From GWB2-37-7 sp049684915 (GTDB lineage Bacteria; Bacillota; Clostridia; Lutisporales; Lutisporaceae), in contig JBAVGO010000107.1 of the NCBI GenBank assembly GCA_049684915.1, positions 1 through 20,399 on the forward strand: DNA of 20,399 nucleotides, read 5' to 3'. The notes beneath the pieces were generated by a model, which saw nothing but the letters and a program-made list of their open reading frames with translations, searched no databases and had not been told where the DNA came from. This document shows, piece after piece, positions 7,655 to 13,917 of this stretch (the first letter of the stretch is position 1; each line of letters begins with the position of its first letter). The position numbers and the translations under genes are program-made.

Positions 7655-8581
7655 ATGCTATCTAGTATCAAATTTATTCGACAATCGCTGGAATTGCATC
7701 TTTTTTTTGCTCGTATAATGAAGGAGCATTCATTCTTTTTACAGGTAGGCTTTACCCAAAAGGACTCGATTCTAATACAACAGGCAAATATCTTTAGAAT
7801 GGAGTTTGATAGGCTTTTGGCAGATGTCATATCTCTTTCTAATGGGGTTGTCAGCCAAAGTGTATTGCAATCTGGCGAAGTTATAACACTTTACACGTTA
7901 AAAGCAGAAATGGCTTCAGCATATTTTACAGGAGTTGTAATTCCTACATGTTTGACTGAAGCAGAAGCAAGATTGATAGGTAATGGTTTAATAATGGGTG
8001 ATTCTATGCTTGAACAAAGGGTGTTTATGCTTAATGAAAGAGCGATGGAGTTAGTCTCAGGTTTAGTAAATTTTAAAACAAAGCTTTTATCAGATGTTAT
8101 ATCTTGTAGAATATTTACAAGCAACTACCCATTACTTATAGACCATATTTTAAGAGAAGCAAAATTCTACTTCATGTTGATTGAAAGGTTACAAAATCAT
8201 GAAGAAATTGACATAGAAAAAGACGCTTATGAGCAAGAAGTTTTCTGGAATAGGATTATGGCAGAACATTCCAAGTTTATTCGTGGACTTCTCGACCCTA
8301 CAGAAAAGGAGCTTATAAACACAGCAAATAATTTTGGAAATGAGTTTGATAAGCTGACACAAGAGGCCATAGAAGCGATGGATAAAACAATACCAATTTC
8401 CATAGTTACAGAGGATAGCCTTGAAGAGACTAAAAAGATTCAAAAGTTTAAACAACAGGGAACGCAAGGATTAATAGAATGTAAAATCAAATCCATAATA
8501 ATACCATTATTAGGTGACCATACTTTGCGTGAAGCAAATCACTATTTAAGACTACTAAAGATATTTAGCAAAAAGCAGTAG
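7655..8581 (+). CDS. DUF2935 protein, duplicated four-helix domain
   Basis: The 308-residue protein matches DUF2935, a helical family found mainly in clostridia and bacilli. The domain is present twice. The first repeat contains LELHLFFARIMKEHSFFLQVGFTQKD with FRMEFDRLL. The second contains VFWNRIMAEHSKFIRGLLDPTEKELI with FGNEFDKLT. A REA(K/N) element occurs twice, in HILREAKFYFMLIERL and HTLREANHYLRLLKIF. The repeating His and Glu positions resemble metal-binding four-helix proteins of the ferritin-like kind, but no metal site has been shown for this family, so that is inference. The ATG at 7655 follows TGGAGG with good spacing, and a TATAAT at 7611-7616 is a candidate -10. No signal peptide is seen. 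The stop codon itself lies inside a dispersed repeat copy (8575-8613), and a bidirectional terminator follows. Confidence 0.85.
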   Translation: MLSSIKFIRQSLELHLFFARIMKEHSFFLQVGFTQKDSILIQQANIFRMEFDRLLADVISLSNGVVSQSVLQSGEVITLYTLKAEMASAYFTGVVIPTCLTEAEARLIGNGLIMGDSMLEQRVFMLNERAMELVSGLVNFKTKLLSDVISCRIFTSNYPLLIDHILREAKFYFMLIERLQNHEEIDIEKDAYEQEVFWNRIMAEHSKFIRGLLDPTEKELINTANNFGNEFDKLTQEAIEAMDKTIPISIVTEDSLEETKKIQKFKQQGTQGLIECKIKSIIIPLLGDHTLREANHYLRLLKIFSKKQ

Positions 8582-8613
8582 GGATGGCTTGGAGTGAACC
8601 CATTCTGGTATAC
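8575..8613 (+). repeat. Dispersed 39-bp repeat, copy 2
   Basis: The segment is 33/39 identical to 5239-5277. Here the DUF2935 stop codon TAG (8579-8581) is part of the repeat, whereas copy 1 begins after the stop. The similarity ends at tatac, and the partner arm of the inverted repeat found downstream of copy 1 is absent, so this looks like a truncated copy. Confidence 0.6.
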
Positions 8614-8619
8614 AGTTTG

Positions 8620-8650
8620 GAAGCAAAAGGAACCTCCTTTTGCTTCTTCT
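8620..8650. terminator. Bidirectional terminator between convergent genes
   Basis: A perfect 12-bp stem pairs gaagcaaaagga (8620-8631) with tccttttgcttc (8635-8646) around a 3-nt loop. It follows the DUF2935 gene on the plus strand and directly abuts the stop of the minus-strand gene at 8649, so it can serve both. Confidence 0.8.
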
Positions 8651-9155
8651 AGTTTCCTGATTCATAAAATGCCAGATTCACTAAAATATTAGTGGGATAA
8701 AAACCTTCATTCGTTATTGATAAAATATAATTTGTACCATATTGAAGAATTCTTTCGAATAAGGCAGACTCTACAGGAGAACCTCCTTGCGTGAATGCAA
8801 ACCTTGGTATCATACTTTCTTCCATTACAGTACCACCGTAAACATATGATGCATCTGAATAAAAGGAAGTAGCTGCTTGTATTGCCGATCTATCATCTAG
8901 GTTTATCACTGGAAGCTGATTATTTCCAGGTATGAAACTAGGAGCTTTAATCAGCTTGATACCGAGTTGTTCGCCTTGGCTAATGATTGTTCTATTAGTT
9001 ATATGTGTAATAGTGTCCTTGCCCGTTGATATTTGGAGGTTAAGACTTCCACCAGCGGGGATTATCTCCCTGTGTGAAATAGTAAATGCCTGACCTGCAA
9101 AAACAAAACCGAGCCAGTAGGGTTGACCTCTAAATTGATAACTGGTAAGTGCCAT
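8649..9155 (-). CDS. Hypothetical beta-rich protein, phage-structural-like
   Basis: I chose the ATG at 9155 (168 residues, starting MALTSYQFRGQPYWLGF), because GAGGTGG lies eight bases upstream; a longer frame starting at 9209 would overlap the gene before it. The sequence is beta-strand rich and polar: TISHREIIPAGGSLNLQIST, then THITNRTIISQGEQLGIKLI, with a C-terminal FYPTNILVNLAFYESG. There are no membrane spans, signal peptide or catalytic motif. It is translationally coupled to the upstream gene, whose TAA is separated from this ATG by one base. The fold pattern and the pairing with another small beta protein resemble accessory structural genes of phages, such as head decoration or tail appendage proteins, but no phage gene lies nearby. 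I do not recognise a family. Confidence 0.7.
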   Translation of the reverse strand: MALTSYQFRGQPYWLGFVFAGQAFTISHREIIPAGGSLNLQISTGKDTITHITNRTIISQGEQLGIKLIKAPSFIPGNNQLPVINLDDRSAIQAATSFYSDASYVYGGTVMEESMIPRFAFTQGGSPVESALFERILQYGTNYILSITNEGFYPTNILVNLAFYESGN

Positions 9156-9156
9156 A

Positions 9157-9483
9157 TTAAACCACCTCAAATACTCTAATTGTAACAGGATATTCCTTGG
9201 TTTTGGCATATATTGTTAGATTCTCATCAGGATTAAGGTCGTATACAATTACTTCAGCAGGTACATTGAAGATATAATTTCCACTTTCAAAAGTAAAGTT
9301 CGGATCAGTGGAGTGATAAATATAAGTAGCTGCATCATTAACCACCCACAGCTGCCTTCTTCTTGGCAGGTTTTCGGGTCCAACTCTTAAGGGAGTTGGC
9401 TCTGTTGTAATGGTTACTTTTCCTATCTTCGTGTCTTTCGTCCAATAAAGTCCGGGTACATCACGATATTCAAAATCACTCAT
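9157..9483 (-). CDS. Hypothetical small beta-sandwich-like protein
   Basis: The preferred start is ATG at 9483 (108 residues, MSDFEYRDVPGLYWTKD), since GGAGGCG precedes it by eight bases; a start at 9498 would place the ribosome site inside the gene. The product is short, acidic and strand-rich: KVTITTEPTPLRVGPENLPR, then RRQLWVVNDAATYIYHST, ending TVTIRVFEVV-like (VTIRVFEVV). The phrase order, a neutral strand, a WVVN strand, an IYH turn and a final IRVFE strand, recalls small phage-encoded beta-sandwich proteins, but this is an impression and not a firm match. It forms a two-gene unit with the next gene, ending in TAA one base before that ATG. Cell location and function are unknown. Confidence 0.7.
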   Translation of the reverse strand: MSDFEYRDVPGLYWTKDTKIGKVTITTEPTPLRVGPENLPRRRQLWVVNDAATYIYHSTDPNFTFESGNYIFNVPAEVIVYDLNPDENLTIYAKTKEYPVTIRVFEVV

Positions 9484-9678
9484 AATCTTCGCCTCCATAA
9501 TACATACGATATTTTTATATAACCTCTAGCTGCTATATGGAAAGCAAATATTTTGTACAATTAGCTTTCTAAATCATTTTATGCCTGTAATTAACATAAA
9601 GTTACATTTATCTAAAATATATAGTAGTTGAATTAATTCAATAAATATGACATAAACCATTATAATAATTTGTGACAA
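9484..9678. other. Divergent intergenic region
   Basis: This AT-rich stretch separates the minus-strand pair from the plus-strand phosphotransferase unit. The only structure seen is an imperfect inverted repeat, GAAAGC (9540-9545) against GCTTTC (9564-9569), each followed or preceded inward by AAT/ATT. It lies in the expected promoter region of the minus-strand pair. No convincing promoter for that pair and no ORF with a ribosome site was found. Confidence 0.4.
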
Positions 9679-9707
9679 TTGACCTTGTGAAAAGCTAGAT
9701 GTATTAT
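9679..9707 (+). promoter_or_regulatory. Sigma-A-type promoter of the phosphotransferase leader
   Basis: TTGACC (9679-9684) and TATTAT (9702-9707) are spaced by exactly 17 bp. RNA would start near 9714, giving a ~205-nt leader before the gene at 9921. Confidence 0.75.
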
Positions 9708-9737
9708 ATATCCATATACTTGAAGGGAGTGATAGAC

Positions 9738-9779
9738 ATGAAACGTCTGATAATACTCAATAAGGTGATTTTTCTTTAA
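9738..9779 (+). CDS. 13-residue leader peptide of an attenuator
   Basis: An ATG at 9738 behind AGGGAGTG (9724-9731) opens a 13-codon frame, MKRLIILNKVIFL, ending with TAA at 9777. It lies at the start of the transcript from the 9679 promoter and just before competing RNA hairpins. This is the arrangement of leader peptides that control antibiotic-resistance genes by ribosome stalling. The hydrophobic sequence has no obvious amino-acid-specific codon run, so an amino-acid attenuator is less likely. Translation is inferred from the ribosome site and position. Confidence 0.5.
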   Translation: MKRLIILNKVIFL

Positions 9780-9781
9780 AT

Positions 9782-9855
9782 CGAATAATCCAGATAGGAT
9801 GTCTGAATATTAAGGATATTACTGCTTGCAATCCTCATGGATTGGAGATTATTTG
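9782..9855 (+). promoter_or_regulatory. Predicted antiterminator pairing
   Basis: CGAATAATC (9782-9790), only two bases after the leader stop codon, can pair with GATTATTTG (9847-9855), nine pairs with one G-U. The second segment is most of the 5' arm of the downstream terminator, so the two structures exclude each other. A ribosome finishing the leader would cover 9782-9790 and favour termination; one stalled earlier would leave it free. A small hairpin (CAATCC/GGATTG) lies between. Confidence 0.5.
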
Positions 9856-9881
9856 TTGTACAAATAATCTGTAGTTTTTTT
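9846..9881 (+). terminator. Attenuator terminator before the phosphotransferase gene
   Basis: A perfect 11-bp stem pairs agattatttgt (9846-9856) with acaaataatct (9860-9870) around a 3-nt loop, followed by GTAG and seven T residues (9875-9881). It lies within the leader of the same transcript, 40 nt before the gene start, so it should regulate rather than end an upstream gene. Confidence 0.8.
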
Positions 9882-9920
9882 GTGTAAAAATATTAATAAC
9901 TTTGAAAGAGGTAATGTGAA

Positions 9921-10901
9921 ATGTTAAAATTAAAATATTTGTTTGATAATAAAGATTTGGCTGAAATGTTGTTAGGCAATTGGGATTATGATAAATGCTC
10001 ACTAGAAATGTTTAAATACTACAGAATATCAGCAAATGCTATCTATCCTTTTCAAAACGAGGGAAAGACCAAATTATTAAGATTTGTACCTGCCTTAGAA
10101 AAAGATAAAAGTAACATTTTGGCAGAGCTAGAATTTATCAATTATCTAAGTTCAAATCAATACCCTTCATTAAGAACTGTATTGTCAAACAACGATGAGG
10201 AGATTATTACTGCCAACACACCATGGGGTAAATATTATGCAACTGTATTTGATAGAGTTTCAGGGGTACAGATTGGAGACACAGATTTTAACGATAGTAT
10301 AATATATGAACTTGGGAAAACATTAGGAAGCCTTCATAAATTATCAGCAAGTTTTTCTCCAATAAATAAGAGATGGTCATACGAAGATGTGCTTTTATGG
10401 ATTAATAGTACTTTAACAGAGTATCAAAATCAAGAAACTGCCCTTGAAGAGGTGCATTTATTGCAAGCTTATTTTTCAAAGCTCCCAAAATCTATTGAAA
10501 ATTATGGACTGGTTCATTATGATTTTGAGTTAGATAATGTATTCTATGATGAGGTAACACACACGTGTAATATTATTGATTTTGATGATGCGATGTATCA
10601 TTGGTATGCTATGGATATTGAACAGTCACTGGATAGCATTAAAGAAGAAGTTGAACCATCAAGATATGAGCATGATAAAGAACTTTTTTTAGATGGATAT
10701 AGAAGCGAATATTCAGTTACTGAGGAAATGCTTTCTTTGCTGCCAATATTCAGACGATTTGCAAACCTATATAGTTATACTCGTGTTCTGAGGTCATCAG
10801 CAGAAGCATGGAACAATGAACCAGAATGGCTTATTGATTTAAGGGTTAAACTGAATAATTCAATGAAAAGAAAGTCTGTGAATTTCGGGAGTATACTATA
10901 G
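9921..10901 (+). CDS. APH-family phosphotransferase
   Basis: The 326-residue protein has the aminoglycoside phosphotransferase/choline-kinase-like fold. The catalytic loop is VHYDFELDNVFYD with H199, D201 and N206. The metal-binding loop is CNIIDFDDAMY with D220 and D222. Upstream, KTKLLRFVPA (50-59) is the nucleotide-binding strand and E69 or E71 is the likely helix glutamate. The family phosphorylates small molecules, among them aminoglycosides, macrolides, homoserine and methylthioribose, or acts as a protein kinase (SrkA). The wording DFDD and the WYAMDIEQSL segment fit the broad YtmP/SrkA-like group more than a classical APH(3'). The leader peptide and terminator upstream suggest induction by a ribosome-targeting drug, which would fit a resistance role, but the substrate is unproven. 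The ATG at 9921 has an AGAGG site. Confidence 0.85.
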   Translation: MLKLKYLFDNKDLAEMLLGNWDYDKCSLEMFKYYRISANAIYPFQNEGKTKLLRFVPALEKDKSNILAELEFINYLSSNQYPSLRTVLSNNDEEIITANTPWGKYYATVFDRVSGVQIGDTDFNDSIIYELGKTLGSLHKLSASFSPINKRWSYEDVLLWINSTLTEYQNQETALEEVHLLQAYFSKLPKSIENYGLVHYDFELDNVFYDEVTHTCNIIDFDDAMYHWYAMDIEQSLDSIKEEVEPSRYEHDKELFLDGYRSEYSVTEEMLSLLPIFRRFANLYSYTRVLRSSAEAWNNEPEWLIDLRVKLNNSMKRKSVNFGSIL

Positions 10902-10925
10902 ACTATCCTTCCCCAAATTAGTATT

Positions 10926-11164
10926 ATGTCTAAATGGAAAGAGGATAAACATATTCATACTGTAATTATAGGGAAGTAGAATGATTTGGTAAATGCTATT
11001 AAGGAAATTAAAAGCAAGTTTATTTAGAAGAGGTAATTCAAAATCTGATAAAGGATAATGGATTAACTCATAGACAGAATGTAAATCTTTTATGAATAAG
11101 CAATAGTGCAGTTCACAAAGTCCGAAGTCAGCTTGAAGAGAGACTGGAGAGAAAAGGGGCATAA
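10926..11164 (+). pseudogene. Decayed small helix-turn-helix gene
   Basis: Reading through three lesions gives an ~80-residue protein that begins MSKWKEDKHIHTVIIGK and ends VHKVRSQLEERLERKGA. The lesions are a TAG at 10977, a one-base frame change near 11020 and a TGA at 11093. The central part IKDNGLTHRQ, then an alanine-type helix position, LL(stop)IS and NSAVHKVR reads as a helix-turn-helix in which LLGIS became LL-stop-IS by one base change. Such short proteins are typical of phage or mobile-element DNA-binding or packaging-initiation genes. The gene cannot be translated intact. A promoter for the next gene begins just after its TAA. Confidence 0.6.
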
Positions 11165-11188
11165 AAAAATAAATTTATTTGTAATAAA

Positions 11189-11217
11189 TTAACACAAAAT
11201 TATGTTTGTGATATAAT
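11189..11217 (+). promoter_or_regulatory. Sigma-A-type promoter of the small-protein array
   Basis: TTAACA (11189-11194) and TATAAT (11212-11217) have a 17-bp spacer, close to consensus. They lie ~90 nt before the start at 11307 and could drive the whole array of small plus-strand genes to 13290. Confidence 0.75.
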
Positions 11218-11306
11218 GGCATTATTGTAGGCTAATAAGTTTATATTGTTAACTACTCAAAAGATGCACAAATTTGAATAGTTAAGATGTTTGGGGGTAT
11301 AGAGGA

Positions 11307-11807
11307 ATGAAGTATTTAGATTTTTTTATGGATGAAAAAAACTCCATTCAAAATAAAATAGAGTTATTATTGCAAAAATATAGAGTACAGCCTGTTGGAA
11401 CAGGATATATTGACCTTATTCTTACTAATGATATTTTTGAAAACTTTGTACATGAATTGACTGCAATTAATGTAATTATCAGTAATGTGTCATGGTGGTG
11501 TCATTGTACTAAAATATCAGAGAAGGAACTTGGTTGTCCACATGGAATGGGAGGTCCTATAAGTAAGTATTGTGGAGGTTGGTTTAGTGAAACTCAAATT
11601 CCCATGTTTGAAGTAGGGTTTAAACAAAATCTAAATGAACTTGATATGGACTTTATTAGTGATGAAGTAAAACAAATCAATTCTGATTTTATAAAGTATA
11701 TTAAGAATGATTTTGTAAAAAGTATCCATTATTCAAAATGTTTAATGCCTGGATTATGGCTTTATGTACCTGATGAATGGAATAGGATATGGTACATGAT
11801 AGGTTAA
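11307..11807 (+). CDS. Hypothetical protein, first gene of a small-protein array
   Basis: This 166-residue protein starts with ATG at 11307 after GGGGG and AGAGGA sequences. I do not recognise a named domain. Visible features are a helical N-terminus (residues ~1-28), a conserved-looking core SNVSWWCHCTKISEKELGCP followed by HGMGGPISKYCGGWFSE, and a Trp-rich end (LWLYVPDEWNRIWYMIG). The Cys and His in WWCHC, GCPHG and KYCGG could bind a metal, but spacing does not match a known zinc finger. There is no signal peptide or membrane span. It heads a run of small, low-GC, acidic, unrelated cytoplasmic proteins, one of which is WapI-immunity-like, so an immunity or toxin-neutralising role is possible by association only. 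Confidence 0.75.
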   Translation: MKYLDFFMDEKNSIQNKIELLLQKYRVQPVGTGYIDLILTNDIFENFVHELTAINVIISNVSWWCHCTKISEKELGCPHGMGGPISKYCGGWFSETQIPMFEVGFKQNLNELDMDFISDEVKQINSDFIKYIKNDFVKSIHYSKCLMPGLWLYVPDEWNRIWYMIG

Positions 11808-11871
11808 AACTAAGCTCTAACTTATTATAGCTGCTACTTTAACTAGAAAAATATTGAGATAGTGTTGCCTT

Positions 11872-12204
11872 TTGAAAAATATTAATTACCTTTTAAAAGA
11901 CATTTTTCCAGACCTAACAGTAGAAATTAAGAAAATTCTCTTAAAAAATAAAAGAATTGACTTATATGAGCAGATTGACAAACTTGAAATTATTGCATTA
12001 TGTGGCTGTGGGCAGGAAAATTGTGGCTCATTTTATACCATTCTACCTCCAAAAGAGGAGGTAGAATATGCAGTAGAAGGTTTTATTATTTCTGATGCAA
12101 AAGTTGCATTAGAAGTGTATGAAGGTAAAGTAGGATATGTTGAGATATTCCCAAGTGAGTATGATTATGAAATCCATAAGAAATTAGCAGAGATATTTAG
12201 ATAA
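11872..12204 (+). CDS. Hypothetical protein of a small conserved family
   Basis: The 110-residue frame reads KNINYLLKDIFPDLTVEIKK and later IIALCGCGQENCGSFYTILP, ending EIHKKLAEIF. The pattern of an N-terminal FPDL helix, a CxC...C-SFYT strand pair and a final strand-turn-helix is familiar from small uncharacterised bacterial proteins, often found near immunity genes, but I know no function. The start is uncertain: the frame is closed by TAG at 11860, and only TTG at 11872 is available, without a clear ribosome site, so the gene may be poorly translated or have lost its start. C-G-C and N-C could form a metal site. Confidence 0.6.
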   Translation: MKNINYLLKDIFPDLTVEIKKILLKNKRIDLYEQIDKLEIIALCGCGQENCGSFYTILPPKEEVEYAVEGFIISDAKVALEVYEGKVGYVEIFPSEYDYEIHKKLAEIFR

Positions 12205-12285
12205 ATTTTAAATATACAATAATAGAAATAAATTGACATATAAGTTGGCAGGTTGAAGTGATTTTGATAAGATAGGGGTATTGTA

Positions 12286-12726
12286 ATGGAAGGATTTAAA
12301 CTTGAGGGTAAAAATGGACATATCTCAATAGAATTTTTAGAGGTATATGGCTTTCCAAACAACACAAGTGTTTTTGGGGGTTATGATGCCAAAGGAATAG
12401 TAGAAATAAAATCAAGTAATTACAGAGTCTGTGGTGAATTATGGTTTTCAACAGGCGAAATATATAATTTTTATTCTACACTTAAAGAATGCAATAAAAG
12501 ACTTGATGGTAAAGCAGAACTGATTACTACTGAAACTAACTTAAAGATGTCTGTTGATTTTGATAAAATAGGGCATGTAGTTATTAGTGGTGAATATGTT
12601 GAAAGGTATGATGAAAACAATGAATTGACATATGAAATCTTTAGTGACCAAAGTTATATTCAAGACACTATTAAGGAATTGAATGAAATTGTAAATAAGT
12701 ATGGTGGACTTCAAGGTAAAAAATAA
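12286..12726 (+). CDS. WapI-like immunity protein
   Basis: The 146-residue protein begins MEGFKLEGKNGHISIEFLEV, continues GFPNNTSVFGGYDAKGIVEI, then CGELWFSTGEIYNFYSTLKE, and ends FSDQSYIQDTIKELNEIVNK. I associate this layout with the WapI family of immunity proteins: alternating strands, GELWFSTGEIY, then a final SDQSYI helix. WapI-type proteins neutralise the C-terminal toxin of a secreted contact-dependent WapA-like toxin. Identification is by memory of the pattern and not by search. No Rhs/YD-repeat toxin gene is in view. The start has AGGGG eight bases upstream. Gaps of ~80-100 nt separate it from both neighbours, as usual in immunity arrays. Confidence 0.65.
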   Translation: MEGFKLEGKNGHISIEFLEVYGFPNNTSVFGGYDAKGIVEIKSSNYRVCGELWFSTGEIYNFYSTLKECNKRLDGKAELITTETNLKMSVDFDKIGHVVISGEYVERYDENNELTYEIFSDQSYIQDTIKELNEIVNKYGGLQGKK

Positions 12727-12796
12727 AGTACTAGTAGCAAACTCAGGTGAAATAAAGTATGGTTTAAATTATCATGATATTGAAGTCAGTATTTAG
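12701..12796 (+). pseudogene. Short ORF, possible gene remnant
   Basis: A 31-codon frame starting ATG at 12701 overlaps the end of the WapI-like gene by 26 nt and reads MVDFKVKNKVLVANSGEIKY, then GLNYHDIEVSI and TAG; after the stop the frame continues EDNGYFGG. It has protein-like composition but no ribosome site. It may be the remains of another small gene of the array, or chance. Confidence 0.25.
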
Positions 12797-12825
12797 GAAG
12801 ATAATGGTTACTTTGGAGGATAGAA

Positions 12826-13290
12826 ATGGTCACTTTTAAACAGCTAATAGTAGAAACTGATTTTAGCAAGGTGTGGCAATTCATAACAAGGCATTATGAG
12901 ATTAGAAAAGAAATCTCTATAGATAACTTTAAAGATAACTATAATGACCTATATGAAAAGTTATCAGCATTAGCCCCTACAGAAAATACTAAGAATATGT
13001 ACATTTACATCAATGTGTTTAAGGATGATGGGAATGATGATTACTATTGTCCAGACAGCTTTGAAGAGAATAATTCAGAACTCTATTTTGATGTCTGTGG
13101 TAAAGATGATGAGTTGTGTGGCTATTCAATTGTTGCAAGTAGCTTTGAGGACTGGTTAAGCTTTTATATTGATGAAAAGACTTTAGCTAAACTATCCTGC
13201 CCAAATATAATTGCTCATTGTCTTTTAGAAATGACATTCTTTGGATTTGAACAGACAAGGGATGAGGAAGGTAGGTTAATTGTTGATTAA
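12826..13290 (+). CDS. DUF6557-like small protein
   Basis: The 154-residue product starts at an ATG behind GGAGG (six-base spacing). It reads MVTFKQLIVETDFSKVWQFI, then LYEKLSALAP, a strand region YIYINVFKDDGNDDYYCPDS, SFEDWLSFYIDEKTL, and finally IIAHCLLEMTFFGFEQTRDE. The order of N-terminal KVW helix, LxxLxP turn, F-EDWLSF and AHCLLEMTFFGF resembles the uncharacterised DUF6557 family. I am moderately sure of the family and have no function. It is cytoplasmic and acidic. Together with the preceding WapI-like gene it supports the idea of an orphan immunity or anti-toxin array, although DUF6557 itself is not proven to be an immunity family. Confidence 0.7.
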   Translation: MVTFKQLIVETDFSKVWQFITRHYEIRKEISIDNFKDNYNDLYEKLSALAPTENTKNMYIYINVFKDDGNDDYYCPDSFEENNSELYFDVCGKDDELCGYSIVASSFEDWLSFYIDEKTLAKLSCPNIIAHCLLEMTFFGFEQTRDEEGRLIVD

Positions 13291-13379
13291 TGTAATACCT
13301 TGCTTTCACATTTAAACCAAGATATAAAATTTTTATTAACCAATTTTATGAATAATACCTCAGCATTCCTTCCTTTCCA

Positions 13380-13736
13380 TTAATATATTCTATACCACCT
13401 TTTCAATTCAGATAATCTATCTTTATAATATTGACCATGATAAGAAAGACTGTTATCCAGTTGCTCCCAGTTTAATGATAAGCATGATGGAATTCTTGTA
13501 GTATCTGATTTTGTGCAGAGTGAAAGTAATATTTCAAAACACTCTCCCAAGAGCCAAGGGTCTGTTTGTTCAAGAACAAGCTCAACTGCCTCAGGTATTT
13601 GGGTGTATGCTTGCTCTGGTATTATATCATTTATTACATTTTCTCTAAACTGTGTAAAATACCATTCATCCTCATTAAGTTTTTCTTCCCAATTTACAAT
13701 CCATTCATAAAATTCTTTTTTTAAATCTAAAACCAT
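13380..13736 (-). CDS. Hypothetical small acidic protein
   Basis: The better start is ATG at 13736 (118 residues, MVLDLKKEFYEWIVNW), because GGAG lies eight bases upstream of it; the GTG at 13745 would sit directly against that site. The protein is mostly helical and acidic: EAVELVLEQTDPWLLGECFE, then ILLSLCTKSDTTRIP, ending YYKDRLSELKRWYRIY. The helix-turn-helix pairs (TDPWLLGECFEILLSL) resemble short alpha-solenoid repeats seen in some immunity proteins. No family is assigned. It is convergent with the DUF6557-like gene and divergent from the interrupted yyaL gene, with 180 nt of AT-rich DNA between, where I see no clear promoter for either. Confidence 0.7.
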   Translation of the reverse strand: MVLDLKKEFYEWIVNWEEKLNEDEWYFTQFRENVINDIIPEQAYTQIPEAVELVLEQTDPWLLGECFEILLSLCTKSDTTRIPSCLSLNWEQLDNSLSYHGQYYKDRLSELKRWYRIY

Positions 13737-13917
13737 ATAATTCACTCCATATTTTTATAATAGCCATTTTTTTCAAAGCACTTTATGCTATTATATCAGA
13801 AAAATAATCAGAATATATACTTGCATTATTTCTAATAATAGTTTAATGGTATATAAAAAATAGCCAGACTATAAAAATAATGTGTAAACATATTAAAATG
13901 AAAGGTGGTGATGCCCT

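Noticed and set aside
9780..9881. T-box leader before the phosphotransferase gene
   Set aside because: No AGGGTGGNACCGCG-like T-box sequence is present; the leader ORF with competing hairpins explains the region better.
10896..11162. Minus-strand 88-codon ORF
   Set aside because: It is the antisense of the decayed helix-turn-helix gene, starts without a ribosome site and has no protein-like conservation pattern.
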